DNA of 64,000 bases from Sphingobacterium faecale (GCF_016746095.1 NZ_JAERTY010000007.1:1-64000); one strand, 5' to 3'; shown: positions 45,117-53,074, counted from the first letter of the stretch. Notes: generated by a model from the sequence alone, not told the origin. Numbers and translations are program-made.

Positions 45117-45545
45117 TTAACTATTGGCGTTATTATACAATTCCTCGAACTTTAAGTCGAATTTGAAATAGTCTTTAGTGTAATAGTCTATTAGTTGGGA
45201 CATACCTGTAATTGCAGGTAGCTTGTATCCTGTGACTACGGTTTTAGATATCGGTTTTACGCTGTAATAAGTAAAACTTTTACCTTCCATTGCTTGTGGA
45301 AATTGAGATATATACAAGCGCTCTTTATGAGATATTTTATTGAAGAAATCTTCTATTTTTTGAAGATCATACTTATTTAGTGAATGAATTTCATCCAAGA
45401 ATATCTCTTTTGACACAAAGCCTTTTGCGTCATCATCTGTAAAGAAGTTGTTTGCGTTTACTTCTTTCTTTAGAGTATTCATGTACTCTTTTTTTTCTCT
45501 TTGTTTTTGCTCATTCTCTTGGGCAATTTTTGTAATTAAATCCAT
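45117..45545 (-). CDS. Unknown 142-residue protein of the element
   Basis: A highly charged N-terminal helix (QENEQKQREKKEYMNTLKKE) is followed by a mixed domain (DDDAKGFVSKEIFLDEI, KSFTYYSVKPISKTV). No signal peptide, membrane segment or known motif is seen. It sits between the 45724 gene (178-base gap with a large stem-loop) and the helicase-like gene, all on the minus strand. Function unknown. Confidence 0.65.
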   Translation of the reverse strand: MDLITKIAQENEQKQREKKEYMNTLKKEVNANNFFTDDDAKGFVSKEIFLDEIHSLNKYDLQKIEDFFNKISHKERLYISQFPQAMEGKSFTYYSVKPISKTVVTGYKLPAITGMSQLIDYYTKDYFKFDLKFEELYNNANS

Positions 45546-45593
45546 ATAAAATATTTAATGAACTCTAGTTTTCATCCCCGTCCGCTGAATTGG

Positions 45594-45651
45594 CAACCTT
45601 TGTTCTATTTCTGAGAGCAAGACCATCTTGCCTCCAATAGCACAAAGGTTG
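45594..45651. other. Long imperfect stem-loop
   Basis: The outer arms 45594-45609 and 45636-45651 pair at 15 of 16 positions. The inner stem GCAAGA-CCA-TCTTGC spans 45617-45631. It lies in the gap upstream of the 45117 gene. No T-run follows on either strand, so it is not a plain terminator. Confidence 0.7.
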
Positions 45652-45723
45652 TAACATAAAATTCTAACAGTGGTTTTAGAAAATTAAATTAATCGCTGGG
45701 AGCTGTATTTCAACTGGAAAAAA

Positions 45724-46722
45724 TTATTGCTTAAAATCGCTTACTATTACAGATCGGTAATCATCTGTGTATGGAGGCATAGATTCCATATATTTTATAC
45801 GCGCATCTCTATTTTTATGGCTTTTAATAAGTTCTATATCTATCAGACCATTTTCCATTAACAGGTCATAGGCAATCAATCTTTGTTCACGTTCATCGAT
45901 CTCTCCGTCTGTATAACGCATCCCTTCCTTTTTAACGAAATCCTGAATTACTTTTACAACAAGTCCTTTGAAGACACGTTTTGCGCTTGATTGTTTACCA
46001 GATCGTTCTATAATAGGGCGGACATACTCGAAGATATCTGAAACGAATGCAGAAGTTAGTTCACTATTCTTAATACCTGCAAAGCGGTAGCTTGGTAGGT
46101 ACTCGCTTCCAAAATAATGGACTATACTCATGATTTCATCTATCTGCTTATTGATGAGATTAAGTTTGTCTGTATTATCTCGGATACTCACCTGATAGTC
46201 TTTCTGCTTTTTTCCATCGGTATCGCGTAAGTCCAATACGATACCGACATTATTCAGATCTGATTCTCGCATAAGTAGAAGGTTGCGCAGTTCCTTGAGG
46301 TTATCATAGGCAAAGCCAGCTAGCGCGAGGTCATTTCTGCTTGCTTCTGCATCAGATGTATCAAGATAGTTCTCAACACGTATATAGAACATCTTGTACT
46401 CGTTCTCTATGAATTTTTGGATGATGCAGTGCAGTGTGTTATACAATACAAGCCCTTTCGAATCAAACCTTGAACAATCAATTACCTTGATAAGCTCTTG
46501 ACTATTACAATCCTGAAAGGCGAAAAAACTATATTTAGCAATACGGATCCTTTCGTTAGGAACGTTGAGCTTTTTAAGTTGATTATAATTCGGATGTGAA
46601 TCAGGAATAAGTTTTTTTTCTAGTTGTTCCGTTAAAACATGATACTTGCATAACAATTCATAGTCATACTCCTTATTTGCTGTACCTCTATATATTATAT
46701 AATCTTGTTCTGTATTTTCCAT
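45724..46722 (-). CDS. Unknown 332-residue protein of the element
   Basis: A soluble, mostly helical, charged protein with no signal peptide, membrane segment or recognised motif. Features are a central RNDLALAGFAYDNLKELRNLLLMRE helix, a VGIVLDLRDTDGKKQKDYQVSIRD beta region, and a C-terminal helical zone (FKGLVVKVIQDFVKKEG). It is first in the minus-strand gene run that leads to the helicase-like protein. Function unknown; a DNA-replication or defence role is only possible by position. Confidence 0.68.
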   Translation of the reverse strand: MENTEQDYIIYRGTANKEYDYELLCKYHVLTEQLEKKLIPDSHPNYNQLKKLNVPNERIRIAKYSFFAFQDCNSQELIKVIDCSRFDSKGLVLYNTLHCIIQKFIENEYKMFYIRVENYLDTSDAEASRNDLALAGFAYDNLKELRNLLLMRESDLNNVGIVLDLRDTDGKKQKDYQVSIRDNTDKLNLINKQIDEIMSIVHYFGSEYLPSYRFAGIKNSELTSAFVSDIFEYVRPIIERSGKQSSAKRVFKGLVVKVIQDFVKKEGMRYTDGEIDEREQRLIAYDLLMENGLIDIELIKSHKNRDARIKYMESMPPYTDDYRSVIVSDFKQ

Positions 46723-46802
46723 AACTTCTTATTTGTGTATTTGAATAAACAAAATTAAACAAATAGCCATCTAAAAATAGGTTGACTATTTGTTTAAAAA
46801 CT

Positions 46803-46846
46803 AGGACATGATTTTATAGGGGTATATAACCTGAAATATTCTGTCT
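46803..46846. repeat. 44-45 bp imperfect palindrome, copy C
   Basis: AGGACA, then ATAGGGGTATATAACC, then TGTCT. It begins 3 bases past the 3' end of the integrase gene. Confidence 0.75.
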
Positions 46847-46848
46847 TT

Positions 46849-47982
46849 TTATAATTCTGGCATTACATGCTTTAGTTCATCCATATTGTGAACACCTAAT
46901 CCGCGAAGATATTTTAGGGTTACTATCATATCTGAATGACCTAAGAGTTGTTGGAGAATGTGGAGGTCTTTTGTTTTCTTGTAGACATTTACGGCAGCGG
47001 TATGCCTAAAAGAATAGATTGTTTGATTTTTCTCGATGAGGCCTTGCTTCTCCATTACCTTAAACATTCTAGTCCATGCTGTACTGAAGTAATAAGGGTT
47101 GTTGGGTTTGGTTTGCCCTGTAAAAATATTTTCGTCATGTGAAAGAGAGTTTATTTTCTCTTTTACAAGAGTTTGAACATATTCAGGTATGGGAACTATT
47201 CTTATTTTCTTACCTTTATTTTCATGACCTGAAAGATGAATTTCGGTTGTGTCCTGTTTGATATGCTCTTTCTTTAGTAACCTAATCTCATTATGAGGAC
47301 GAAGTAAACAGCCATAGCTCATTAAGCAACACAGATGTAAATCAGGATGACGTTGTTTTAGAAAATCAAGCACTTTTGTAAGCTGTTCGTCAGAATAGAT
47401 TTTATGGAGCTTTGGGGTCGCTTTGCGTTTATCCGTTCTAGTAACGATGGATGTGTTAAATTCAAAATCCTTATCAATTTCTCCAAATATGGCTTTAATA
47501 TGTCGTCTTGCCGTCATATAGTTCGTAGCGCTGGAATTGAATTCATTCATGAATTCTTGAACTCTATAGCGCTTTAGATTGTTGATATTATCGGATAGTT
47601 CAATGTCTGTTAAGAAGTCTTTTAATCTTATAGCTATACTTTCCAAATTCTTCACGTATCTAATGGACAAGTTTGCCTTTTTCTTGTTATTGATGGCGAT
47701 GTCTATAAGTTCCTTTAGTGAAGTGTTGTTGACGGTAGGAGTTTTGTGTGTATCGTAGACAACTGGGTATTTGCCGAATTCGACGGCTTTACGGAATTCA
47801 TACTCTAACGTTTTTAGAGCTTCGTCACGTTCGATTAAAGAATGACAAGAGTTGGGCTTTATTTCAAGTCCCAATTTAGCTCCGGTATATTCCTTGTATT
47901 TCTTTTTATCGATTTTAATGTAAATGTATGCTCTCTTTTTTAGGTCGTTTGAATTTGAAATTGATATTTGTGGTGTTGACAT
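46849..47982 (-). CDS. Tyrosine site-specific integrase
   Basis: This 377-residue recombinase probably moves the element. The N-terminal part (about 1-80) is arm-binding-like and 85-180 a SAM-like core-binding domain. The catalytic domain shows Arg228 (LLRPHNEIRLL), the beta-hairpin lysines in HENKGKKIRIVPI, Arg326-His327 in YSFRHTAA, His349 in LLGHSD, and the nucleophile Tyr358 in TLKYLRGL. The first His of the HxxR box is Tyr323, a change seen in other Bacteroidota integrases. It ends near copy C and starts 90 bases from the right repeat. Confidence 0.93.
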   Translation of the reverse strand: MSTPQISISNSNDLKKRAYIYIKIDKKKYKEYTGAKLGLEIKPNSCHSLIERDEALKTLEYEFRKAVEFGKYPVVYDTHKTPTVNNTSLKELIDIAINNKKKANLSIRYVKNLESIAIRLKDFLTDIELSDNINNLKRYRVQEFMNEFNSSATNYMTARRHIKAIFGEIDKDFEFNTSIVTRTDKRKATPKLHKIYSDEQLTKVLDFLKQRHPDLHLCCLMSYGCLLRPHNEIRLLKKEHIKQDTTEIHLSGHENKGKKIRIVPIPEYVQTLVKEKINSLSHDENIFTGQTKPNNPYYFSTAWTRMFKVMEKQGLIEKNQTIYSFRHTAAVNVYKKTKDLHILQQLLGHSDMIVTLKYLRGLGVHNMDELKHVMPEL

Positions 47983-47989
47983 GATTTTT

Positions 47990-48006
47990 GTTCTCGCACC
48001 GTTCTC
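47990..48006 (+). repeat. Paired GTTCTC sites, right end (possible integrase arm sites)
   Basis: GTTCTCGCACCGTTCTC has two GTTCTC hexamers 11 bases apart, just upstream of the integrase ATG and same orientation as the left pair at 39201. Confidence 0.5.
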
Positions 48007-48071
48007 CCAATAAGATTTGTCAATAGTAATTCAGATTGCTAATAAATTGTTTCGATGTTGCTATTGCGCAG

Positions 48072-48276
48072 CAGCTGACTTATCTTCTAATATTTTAGAG
48101 GCAAAGGCTCTTTTTGATAACTCTCCTCATTATTACGTGATAAGTTACGTGGTCTTTGAGGAGAAGAAAAAGAAATAACTTGAGTAAATCAAAAAAAACA
48201 TTGACATTTTAAAACTCAGCTCTTACATTTGTCCTATTGACTTCGTAGCTCAGTTGGTAGAGCAACAGACTCTTAA
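48072..48276 (+). repeat. Right 205-bp direct repeat (att-type duplication)
   Basis: Identical to 38864-39068. It carries a 3' fragment of the 38275 gene, the tRNA promoter and the 5' half of the intact tRNA-Lys. Confidence 0.95.
48201..48231 (+). promoter_or_regulatory. Promoter of intact tRNA-Lys
   Basis: TTGACA at 48201 and TACATTTG at 48224-48231 with the same spacing as the left copy. It lies inside the element-borne repeat. Confidence 0.6.
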
Positions 48277-48311
48277 TCTGTGGGTCCTGAGTTCGAGCCT
48301 CAGCGGGGTCA
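48239..48311 (+). tRNA. tRNA-Lys (anticodon CTT)
   Basis: A 73-base cloverleaf: acceptor GACTTCG/CGGGGTC with two G-U pairs, a normal D-arm (GCTC/GAGC), an anticodon stem CAGA/TCTG around loop CTCTTAA (anticodon CTT), a T-arm CTGAG/CTCAG, and discriminator A. CCA is not encoded. The 5' half belongs to the 205-bp repeat; the 3' half is unique. Confidence 0.95.
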
Positions 48312-48313
48312 CG

Positions 48314-48344
48314 AAAAAGCCTCTCCGATATGGAAAGGCTTTTT
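48314..48344 (+). terminator. Terminator after tRNA-Lys
   Basis: AAAAAGCCTCTCC/GGAAAGGCTTTTT with one mismatch and a 5-base loop. Confidence 0.85.
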
Positions 48345-48363
48345 ATATTTGGCTCCCAATGGG

Positions 48364-49695
48364 TTATTTCTTAAGGATATTCTTATAGATTTTTCCGTCC
48401 TTTATAATCACTACAAAGTTTTTAGAAGGGTTGGTAATCAGCTTTAGGTCCTTTAAAGGATCTCCATTGACTAATAATAAGTCGGCCATAGCGCCTTCCT
48501 CAATTACGCCTAATTTGCCAGGATAAGGACTTCTTAGTCCAGAGAGCTGTAGTAGTTCTGCATTATCTTGCGTAACCATTTTTAAGATTTCAGCATTGGA
48601 AAACCACTTTTGTAGACGTAAGATAAAATCGTTTTGTTTTTCGTTTAATTCAGGTTCGAAAAGGAAATCAGTCCCCCATGCTAGTTTAACATGGTGTTTC
48701 TTTGCTAGAGGCCATACTTTTTCCTGACCTTCGATTACAGGTTTACGTTTTGCTATTCGTTGAGGGTCCATATCAGGAGTGTCATCCACTAGGTTTTGAA
48801 GACTCAGCCAAATATCTTTTTCGGCTATTAGCTTTAAGGTTTCCTCATCTAACAATTGACCATGTTCAACACATTTTACACCAGCTTCTATAGCTCGGCG
48901 TATGGCTCTGGGAGTATATGCGTGTACTGTTACATAAGTTCCCCAATCCTCAGCGGCTTCTACGGCGGCTTTCATTTCATCTAGTGTGTACTGTGTGACA
49001 TCGACAGGGTCATAAGCAGAAGACGTTCCCCCTCCAGCCATAAGTTTTATTTGGCTAGCGCCAAAACGGAGATTTTCCCGTACTGCGGTAAGTACTTCAT
49101 CTCGTCCATCAGCAATAAATGTAGCTCCGTATCTTTCTGCCCGTGACACTACACCAAAGAACCGACGTGATTTTTCCTCAGGTGTTCTGAAGTCACCATG
49201 ACCAGCGGTTTGGCTGATTGTTGCTCCAGAAGGCCATATTCTAGGGCCGGGAAGTTTTCCAGCATCAATAGCGGCTTTTAACGGGAATATAGGTCCTCCG
49301 ACGTCACGGATACTTGTAAAGCCGCGCATTAGCATGTTGTGGGCAGACTGTCCTATGGTTTTGAGTAAGAAGTCTTCTGAAAGATCGTTCGTTGCCATTT
49401 GGGGCATTGTCAATGAGCCAAATACCATATGCACATGAGCGTCAATCAATCCCGGTATTAACGTTTTTCCTGAACCATTAATCGTTACGACCTCTTTTCC
49501 GTTAATTACAATTGGAGATGAGCTAATCTTTTGAATGATGTTGCCATTAATCAATACATGGCTGGGGGTGGTGAGTGATTGTGTTTTTTGATCTAATATT
49601 CGGACATTTTCCAACAAAATCTGATTTTGTTGTGCCCAGACAGGATAAATAGATACGGCACTCAAAAGTAAAGTGCATAAATAAAATAATCGCAT
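48364..49695 (-). CDS. Secreted metal-dependent amidohydrolase
   Basis: This 443-residue enzyme has a signal peptide ending near YPVWAQ. Amidohydrolase-superfamily motifs are LIDAHVHMVFG (two His), GASQIKLMAGGG with the probable carboxylated Lys, YVTVHAYTPRAIRRAIEAG, VKCVEHGQ and LAWGTDFLF with the final Asp. Relatives include imidazolonepropionase-like and prolidase-type peptidases; the substrate is unknown. It lies just outside the element, separated by the tRNA terminator. Confidence 0.9.
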   Translation of the reverse strand: MRLFYLCTLLLSAVSIYPVWAQQNQILLENVRILDQKTQSLTTPSHVLINGNIIQKISSSPIVINGKEVVTINGSGKTLIPGLIDAHVHMVFGSLTMPQMATNDLSEDFLLKTIGQSAHNMLMRGFTSIRDVGGPIFPLKAAIDAGKLPGPRIWPSGATISQTAGHGDFRTPEEKSRRFFGVVSRAERYGATFIADGRDEVLTAVRENLRFGASQIKLMAGGGTSSAYDPVDVTQYTLDEMKAAVEAAEDWGTYVTVHAYTPRAIRRAIEAGVKCVEHGQLLDEETLKLIAEKDIWLSLQNLVDDTPDMDPQRIAKRKPVIEGQEKVWPLAKKHHVKLAWGTDFLFEPELNEKQNDFILRLQKWFSNAEILKMVTQDNAELLQLSGLRSPYPGKLGVIEEGAMADLLLVNGDPLKDLKLITNPSKNFVVIIKDGKIYKNILKK

Positions 49696-49726
49696 ATGCA
49701 GATGTTGTTTAGTCTTTACTAAGATA

Positions 49727-49734
49727 CAAATATA
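49727..49734 (-). promoter_or_regulatory. -7 box of the amidohydrolase gene
   Basis: The minus strand reads TATATTTG, an exact TAnnTTTG, 31 bases before the ATG. Confidence 0.4.
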
Positions 49735-49955
49735 AAGCCTGCTTTGTTTGCTTTAATGCTAAAAAAGCAAGCCCGATCAGTAAGTAAATACAGTAGGAGA
49801 AAAAAGTGTAATCTATCTTTTAGTGCGATTCTAATAATTTCCGTAACTTGCTTCTATCGTTTTTAATGATCTTTTGTAAGATGCCAATATCCTTCTCCTC
49901 TTTGTGAAGAAGAATGGATAAAGAGAGGACGAAAGGTAAGAACAAAGAGAAAGTT

Positions 49956-50660
49956 ATGGAGAAATGTTTTGCAGATAGGGTAATTAAGTTTAATCGTGGG
50001 TTGTTTTATGATGGTAGTCTGCCGCATGGATTTCAGGTTGTGAATCCTTATTTGGATAATCCAGAAACCATGTTGGTGATGAAGAAATTTTATAAGAAAT
50101 ATTATAGTGATACCTTGCCGCGGGATTTTATTATTGGTATTAATCCTAGTAGGCACGGAGCAGGCGTTACGGGTGTTCCGTTTACAGATACTAAGAGATT
50201 GTCCAGTGTATGTGATATTTCTATGAAATCTGCGCGTACTCATGAGATTTCTTCGGTTTTTATGTATGATATGATAGACGCTTATGGCGGAGCGGCCGAC
50301 TTTTATAGTCGATTTTATATAAACTCACCCTTTCCTTTGGCTATAGTGCGTCAGGCAAAAGCAGGGACTTGGAATAATGCGAATTATTATGACGCGCCAC
50401 AATTGTTTGAAGAAGTGAAAGGTTTTATGCTGGAGTCGTTGAAAAAACATGTCAGTATGGGGTTAAATACGGATAAGGTTTTTGTGCTAGGCAAGAAGAA
50501 TGCAAAGTATATCCAAGCACTCAATAAAGAGGTTAGGCTCTTTGGGGATATCGTGGTTTTGGAACATCCAAGATACATACAGCAATATAAGTCAAAAGAG
50601 AAAGACAATTATATAATGAAATATTTAAATGCTTTTGATGATAACAGTCCATTAAAATGA
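49956..50660 (+). CDS. SMUG2-type uracil-DNA glycosylase family protein
   Basis: The ATG at 49956 gives 234 residues; an ATG at 49914 would add a Lys-rich lead. The motif IIGINPSRHGAGVTGVPFTD near 71-90 is the catalytic block of the uracil-DNA glycosylase superfamily in its SMUG2 form, and VVLEHPRYI near the C-terminus is the second motif with the His. The family removes deaminated bases from DNA. It overlaps the DUF488 gene by 4 bases. Confidence 0.88.
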   Translation: MEKCFADRVIKFNRGLFYDGSLPHGFQVVNPYLDNPETMLVMKKFYKKYYSDTLPRDFIIGINPSRHGAGVTGVPFTDTKRLSSVCDISMKSARTHEISSVFMYDMIDAYGGAADFYSRFYINSPFPLAIVRQAKAGTWNNANYYDAPQLFEEVKGFMLESLKKHVSMGLNTDKVFVLGKKNAKYIQALNKEVRLFGDIVVLEHPRYIQQYKSKEKDNYIMKYLNAFDDNSPLK

Positions 50661-51016
50661 TTAAGATAAAGCGAATTTACGAAGAGCCAACAGAGAATGA
50701 TGGTTACCGTATGCTAGTAGATCGATTATGGCCACGGGGTATCAGCAAAGATAGCGCTAAACTGGATGAATGGAATAAGGATATAGCCCCCTCTACGGAG
50801 CTTCGCAAATGGTTTGGACATCTGCCGGAGCGGTTTGATGAGTTTGTAGCACGTTATAAGCAAGAATTAGTCTTAAAAACGAATGATCTGAAGCGTATAA
50901 AAAAGCTGGGAGACGATGGGCAATTGACATTGTTGTATGCCGCGAAAGCTGAAAAAATGAATCAGGCTGCGGTTCTATTAAAGGTCGTAGATAAATTAAA
51001 GGAGACGAACAAATGA
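50657..51016 (+). CDS. DUF488 domain protein (YeaO-like)
   Basis: This 119-residue protein has the family signature GYRMLVDRLWPRGISKDSAKLDEWNKDIAPS and LRKWFGHLPERFDEF. Function unproven. It is translated in a chain with its neighbours: 4-base overlap upstream and 4-base overlap downstream. Confidence 0.92.
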   Translation: MIKIKRIYEEPTENDGYRMLVDRLWPRGISKDSAKLDEWNKDIAPSTELRKWFGHLPERFDEFVARYKQELVLKTNDLKRIKKLGDDGQLTLLYAAKAEKMNQAAVLLKVVDKLKETNK

Positions 51017-51480
51017 AGGGTATAATCGGTATGTTAATAGCGCTAAGCTTGGTAGTCAGTTTATTACAGGGGCAGGAAAAGAAGGTGCATAGCAGGTGGA
51101 TTGTAGGACCGTCGTTGGGTTATCAATATCAAAACGCGAACTTTTTAAAGGCTTCGCTTTGGGGGCTTACCGATTTGGGGTATGCCAATTACCTGCGGAT
51201 CGATGGTGGTGCAAATATGAATTGGAAAGAGCGGAAAACCTATGTTGTGCCTGAGTTTGGACTGACCTATTATCTTGGAGCTAAGTTGGCTTGGCCATTT
51301 GTTAAAGCCGAAGTGACTCCTTATACTGTTACACCTAAAATCGGTGTTGGTTTATTTAATTTGGTGGAGTTTGCGACAGGCTACGGTTTCGATATGAAAA
51401 CTAAAGACGGATTGGGGTCGGTAAACGGGTTTAGTTTTTCGCTTGGATTGAATCTACCTTTGAATTATCATCTGTATTAA
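51013..51480 (+). CDS. Small outer-membrane-barrel-like protein
   Basis: This 155-residue protein has a signal peptide (MLIALSLVVSLLQGQ). Amphipathic strands follow (RWIVGPSLGYQYQ, YVVPEFGLTYYLGAKLAW, FNLVEFATGYGFDMK, FSFSLGLNLPLNYHLY) and the aromatic C-terminal end fits a small barrel. No family recognised. Confidence 0.7.
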   Translation: MKGIIGMLIALSLVVSLLQGQEKKVHSRWIVGPSLGYQYQNANFLKASLWGLTDLGYANYLRIDGGANMNWKERKTYVVPEFGLTYYLGAKLAWPFVKAEVTPYTVTPKIGVGLFNLVEFATGYGFDMKTKDGLGSVNGFSFSLGLNLPLNYHLY

Positions 51481-51497
51481 CAACAAATAGTCTGTAT

Positions 51498-52571
51498 ATG
51501 ATCGCATTTCGTCACTTGCATCAACCCACGGGGCGGTATATTTCCAAAGCAGGTGAACCCTATCTGTTTTTCGGAGGTACGGCTTATTTAGGGCTGTTAG
51601 ATAACCCAGGTTATATTGATCTTTATAAAAAAGGAATAGATACCTATGGGCTTAATAATGGCACGTCTCGCTCTAATAATGTACAGTTGGGGGTGTACGA
51701 TGAAGCGGAGCAGAGGATGGCTTCGCGCTTCGGTTTTGAAACAGCTGCGTTGTTGTCAAGCGGATATTTGGCTGCTCAGGTAGCGGTCCGTACCTTGTCA
51801 GCTGGCAAAAAGGTGCTGTATGCGCCTGATGCACACCCTGCGCTGTGGCTGGAGCCTGTCTTAATGGATGAGCGCTCATTTGAAGATTGGCGCGATTCGA
51901 CAATAGCTTACATTAATGCTTCGAAGGAGACAAGTTTCCTGATCATATCCAATACCTTAGACAACTTAACGCCGCGGCGCTATGATTTCAGTCCGTTTGT
52001 AAATTTGTGCGATTCTAGTAAACATCTTTTTTTTATTTTGGATGACTCACATGGGATTGGCATTATACATCGAGATGCTATATCTGTAGATCTTGGTGTT
52101 ATGCAAAAAAGTCCTAATATTCACTTGTTGATAGTCGCGTCATTGGCAAAAGGTATGGGGACAGATGCCGGAGTTGTGATGGGAAAAAATGAGATAGTAC
52201 AGCAGGTTAAGGCAAATCCTATTTTTAGAGGAGCATCGCCGCCTTCTCCGGCTTCGGTGTATGCGCTTATTAATGGCGATTCTTTTTATCAAAGCGCGTT
52301 TGATCGGTTACATCATAATATTTTTCATCTACGCGGTCTGCTAGGGAGAGATAGTGAGCTGTGTTCTATTTCTGCTTTCCCTGTTTTTACATCACGCGAC
52401 GTGCACTTGTATCGTCATCTTTTGCATCAACGTGTTGTCATTTCTAGTTTTCCATACCCATTGTCCGATAGTCCACTGTTAAATCGGATTGTAGTTTCTG
52501 CTTTGCATGAAGATGACGATTTGGAATATTTAGCTGAAGTGTGTTTGTTAAAAAAAACAATAAATATTTGA
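51498..52571 (+). CDS. PLP-dependent AONS/KBL-like enzyme
   Basis: This 357-residue alpha-oxoamine-synthase-family protein is shorter than the usual 390 or so. The N-terminal GGTAYLGLLDNPGYI and LNNGTSRSNNVQLG blocks, DDSHGIGI (His stacks on PLP) and SLAKGMGTDAGVV with the Schiff-base Lys are visible. The family condenses an amino acid with an acyl-CoA (biotin, threonine or sphingolipid routes). The actual substrate cannot be told from sequence, so bioF is not assigned. Confidence 0.85.
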   Translation: MIAFRHLHQPTGRYISKAGEPYLFFGGTAYLGLLDNPGYIDLYKKGIDTYGLNNGTSRSNNVQLGVYDEAEQRMASRFGFETAALLSSGYLAAQVAVRTLSAGKKVLYAPDAHPALWLEPVLMDERSFEDWRDSTIAYINASKETSFLIISNTLDNLTPRRYDFSPFVNLCDSSKHLFFILDDSHGIGIIHRDAISVDLGVMQKSPNIHLLIVASLAKGMGTDAGVVMGKNEIVQQVKANPIFRGASPPSPASVYALINGDSFYQSAFDRLHHNIFHLRGLLGRDSELCSISAFPVFTSRDVHLYRHLLHQRVVISSFPYPLSDSPLLNRIVVSALHEDDDLEYLAEVCLLKKTINI

Positions 52572-52683
52572 AAATCAGCAAAATAATAGTAGATTTGCGT
52601 CCGATTTGAGGTGTTTGGTATGTGTTATTCGGGGGTAATCGTTTGAAAATGAAAAAAATATGTTGGAGAAATGATCCAAAATA

Positions 52684-52715
52684 TTTTCAAACCTCATTTA
52701 AAAAAGATAATTTTG
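52684..52715 (+). promoter_or_regulatory. Putative promoter of the HU-family gene
   Basis: TTTTC (52684-52688), a 19-base spacer and TAATTTTG (52708-52715, exact TAnnTTTG). A second exact box, TAGATTTG, lies upstream at 52590-52597. Confidence 0.5.
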
Positions 52716-52766
52716 CAACCCCAAATGTGGGTTTAGATGGAATAATATAATTACAGAATAATAGAT

Positions 52767-53060
52767 ATGACTAAAGCAGAAATTATTGCAGAAATCTCTA
52801 ACAAGACAGGCTTAGAGAAGGTTGATGTACAAGAAACGGTTGAAGCGTTTTTCAAGGTTGTTAAAAATGCGATGATTGAAGGAGAAAATGTATACGTTAG
52901 AGGGTTTGGAAGTTTTGTTGTAAAAAAGAGAGCAGAGAAAACAGCGCGTAATATTTCCAAAAATACGGCGATTATTATCCCAGAGCACTACGTGCCAAGC
53001 TTCAAACCAGCAAAGATTTTTGTTGAGAAAGTGAAAAATGGTAATAAAGTAAAAAAATAA
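52767..53060 (+). CDS. HU/IHF family DNA-binding protein
   Basis: This 97-residue nucleoid protein opens with TKAEIIAEISNKTGLEKVDV, and YVRGFGSFVVKKRAEKTARNISKNT is the arm region; IIPEHYVPSFKPAKIFVEKVK closes it. The arm lacks the usual RNP proline motif of HU, having HYVPSFKPAK downstream, so an IHF-like or variant member is possible. It bends DNA. A TPR-protein gene follows after 14 bases. Confidence 0.93.
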   Translation: MTKAEIIAEISNKTGLEKVDVQETVEAFFKVVKNAMIEGENVYVRGFGSFVVKKRAEKTARNISKNTAIIIPEHYVPSFKPAKIFVEKVKNGNKVKK

Positions 53061-53074
53061 TTTAAATTAGTCCT

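Larger units (their letters stand above)
38864..48276. mobile_element. Integrated element of about 9.2 kb in tRNA-Lys(CTT)
   Basis: Perfect 205-bp direct repeats (38864-39068 and 48072-48276, offset 9208) bound the element. Inside are a tyrosine integrase next to the right end, an SF2-helicase-like protein, two unknown proteins, a RadC/JAB protein, a lipoprotein, a small secreted protein and a small membrane protein. All genes are on the minus strand, unlike the flanks. No relaxase, mating-pair, capsid or plasmid replication gene is recognised, so it may be a satellite-type or genomic-island element moved by a helper (inference). The right repeat rebuilds the tRNA; the left copy is truncated at the anticodon loop. 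Confidence 0.88.

Noticed and set aside
38864-48276. Element as a prophage or conjugative transposon
   Set aside because: No capsid, tail, portal, relaxase, coupling protein or mating genes were recognised, so only integrase-borne mobility is supported.
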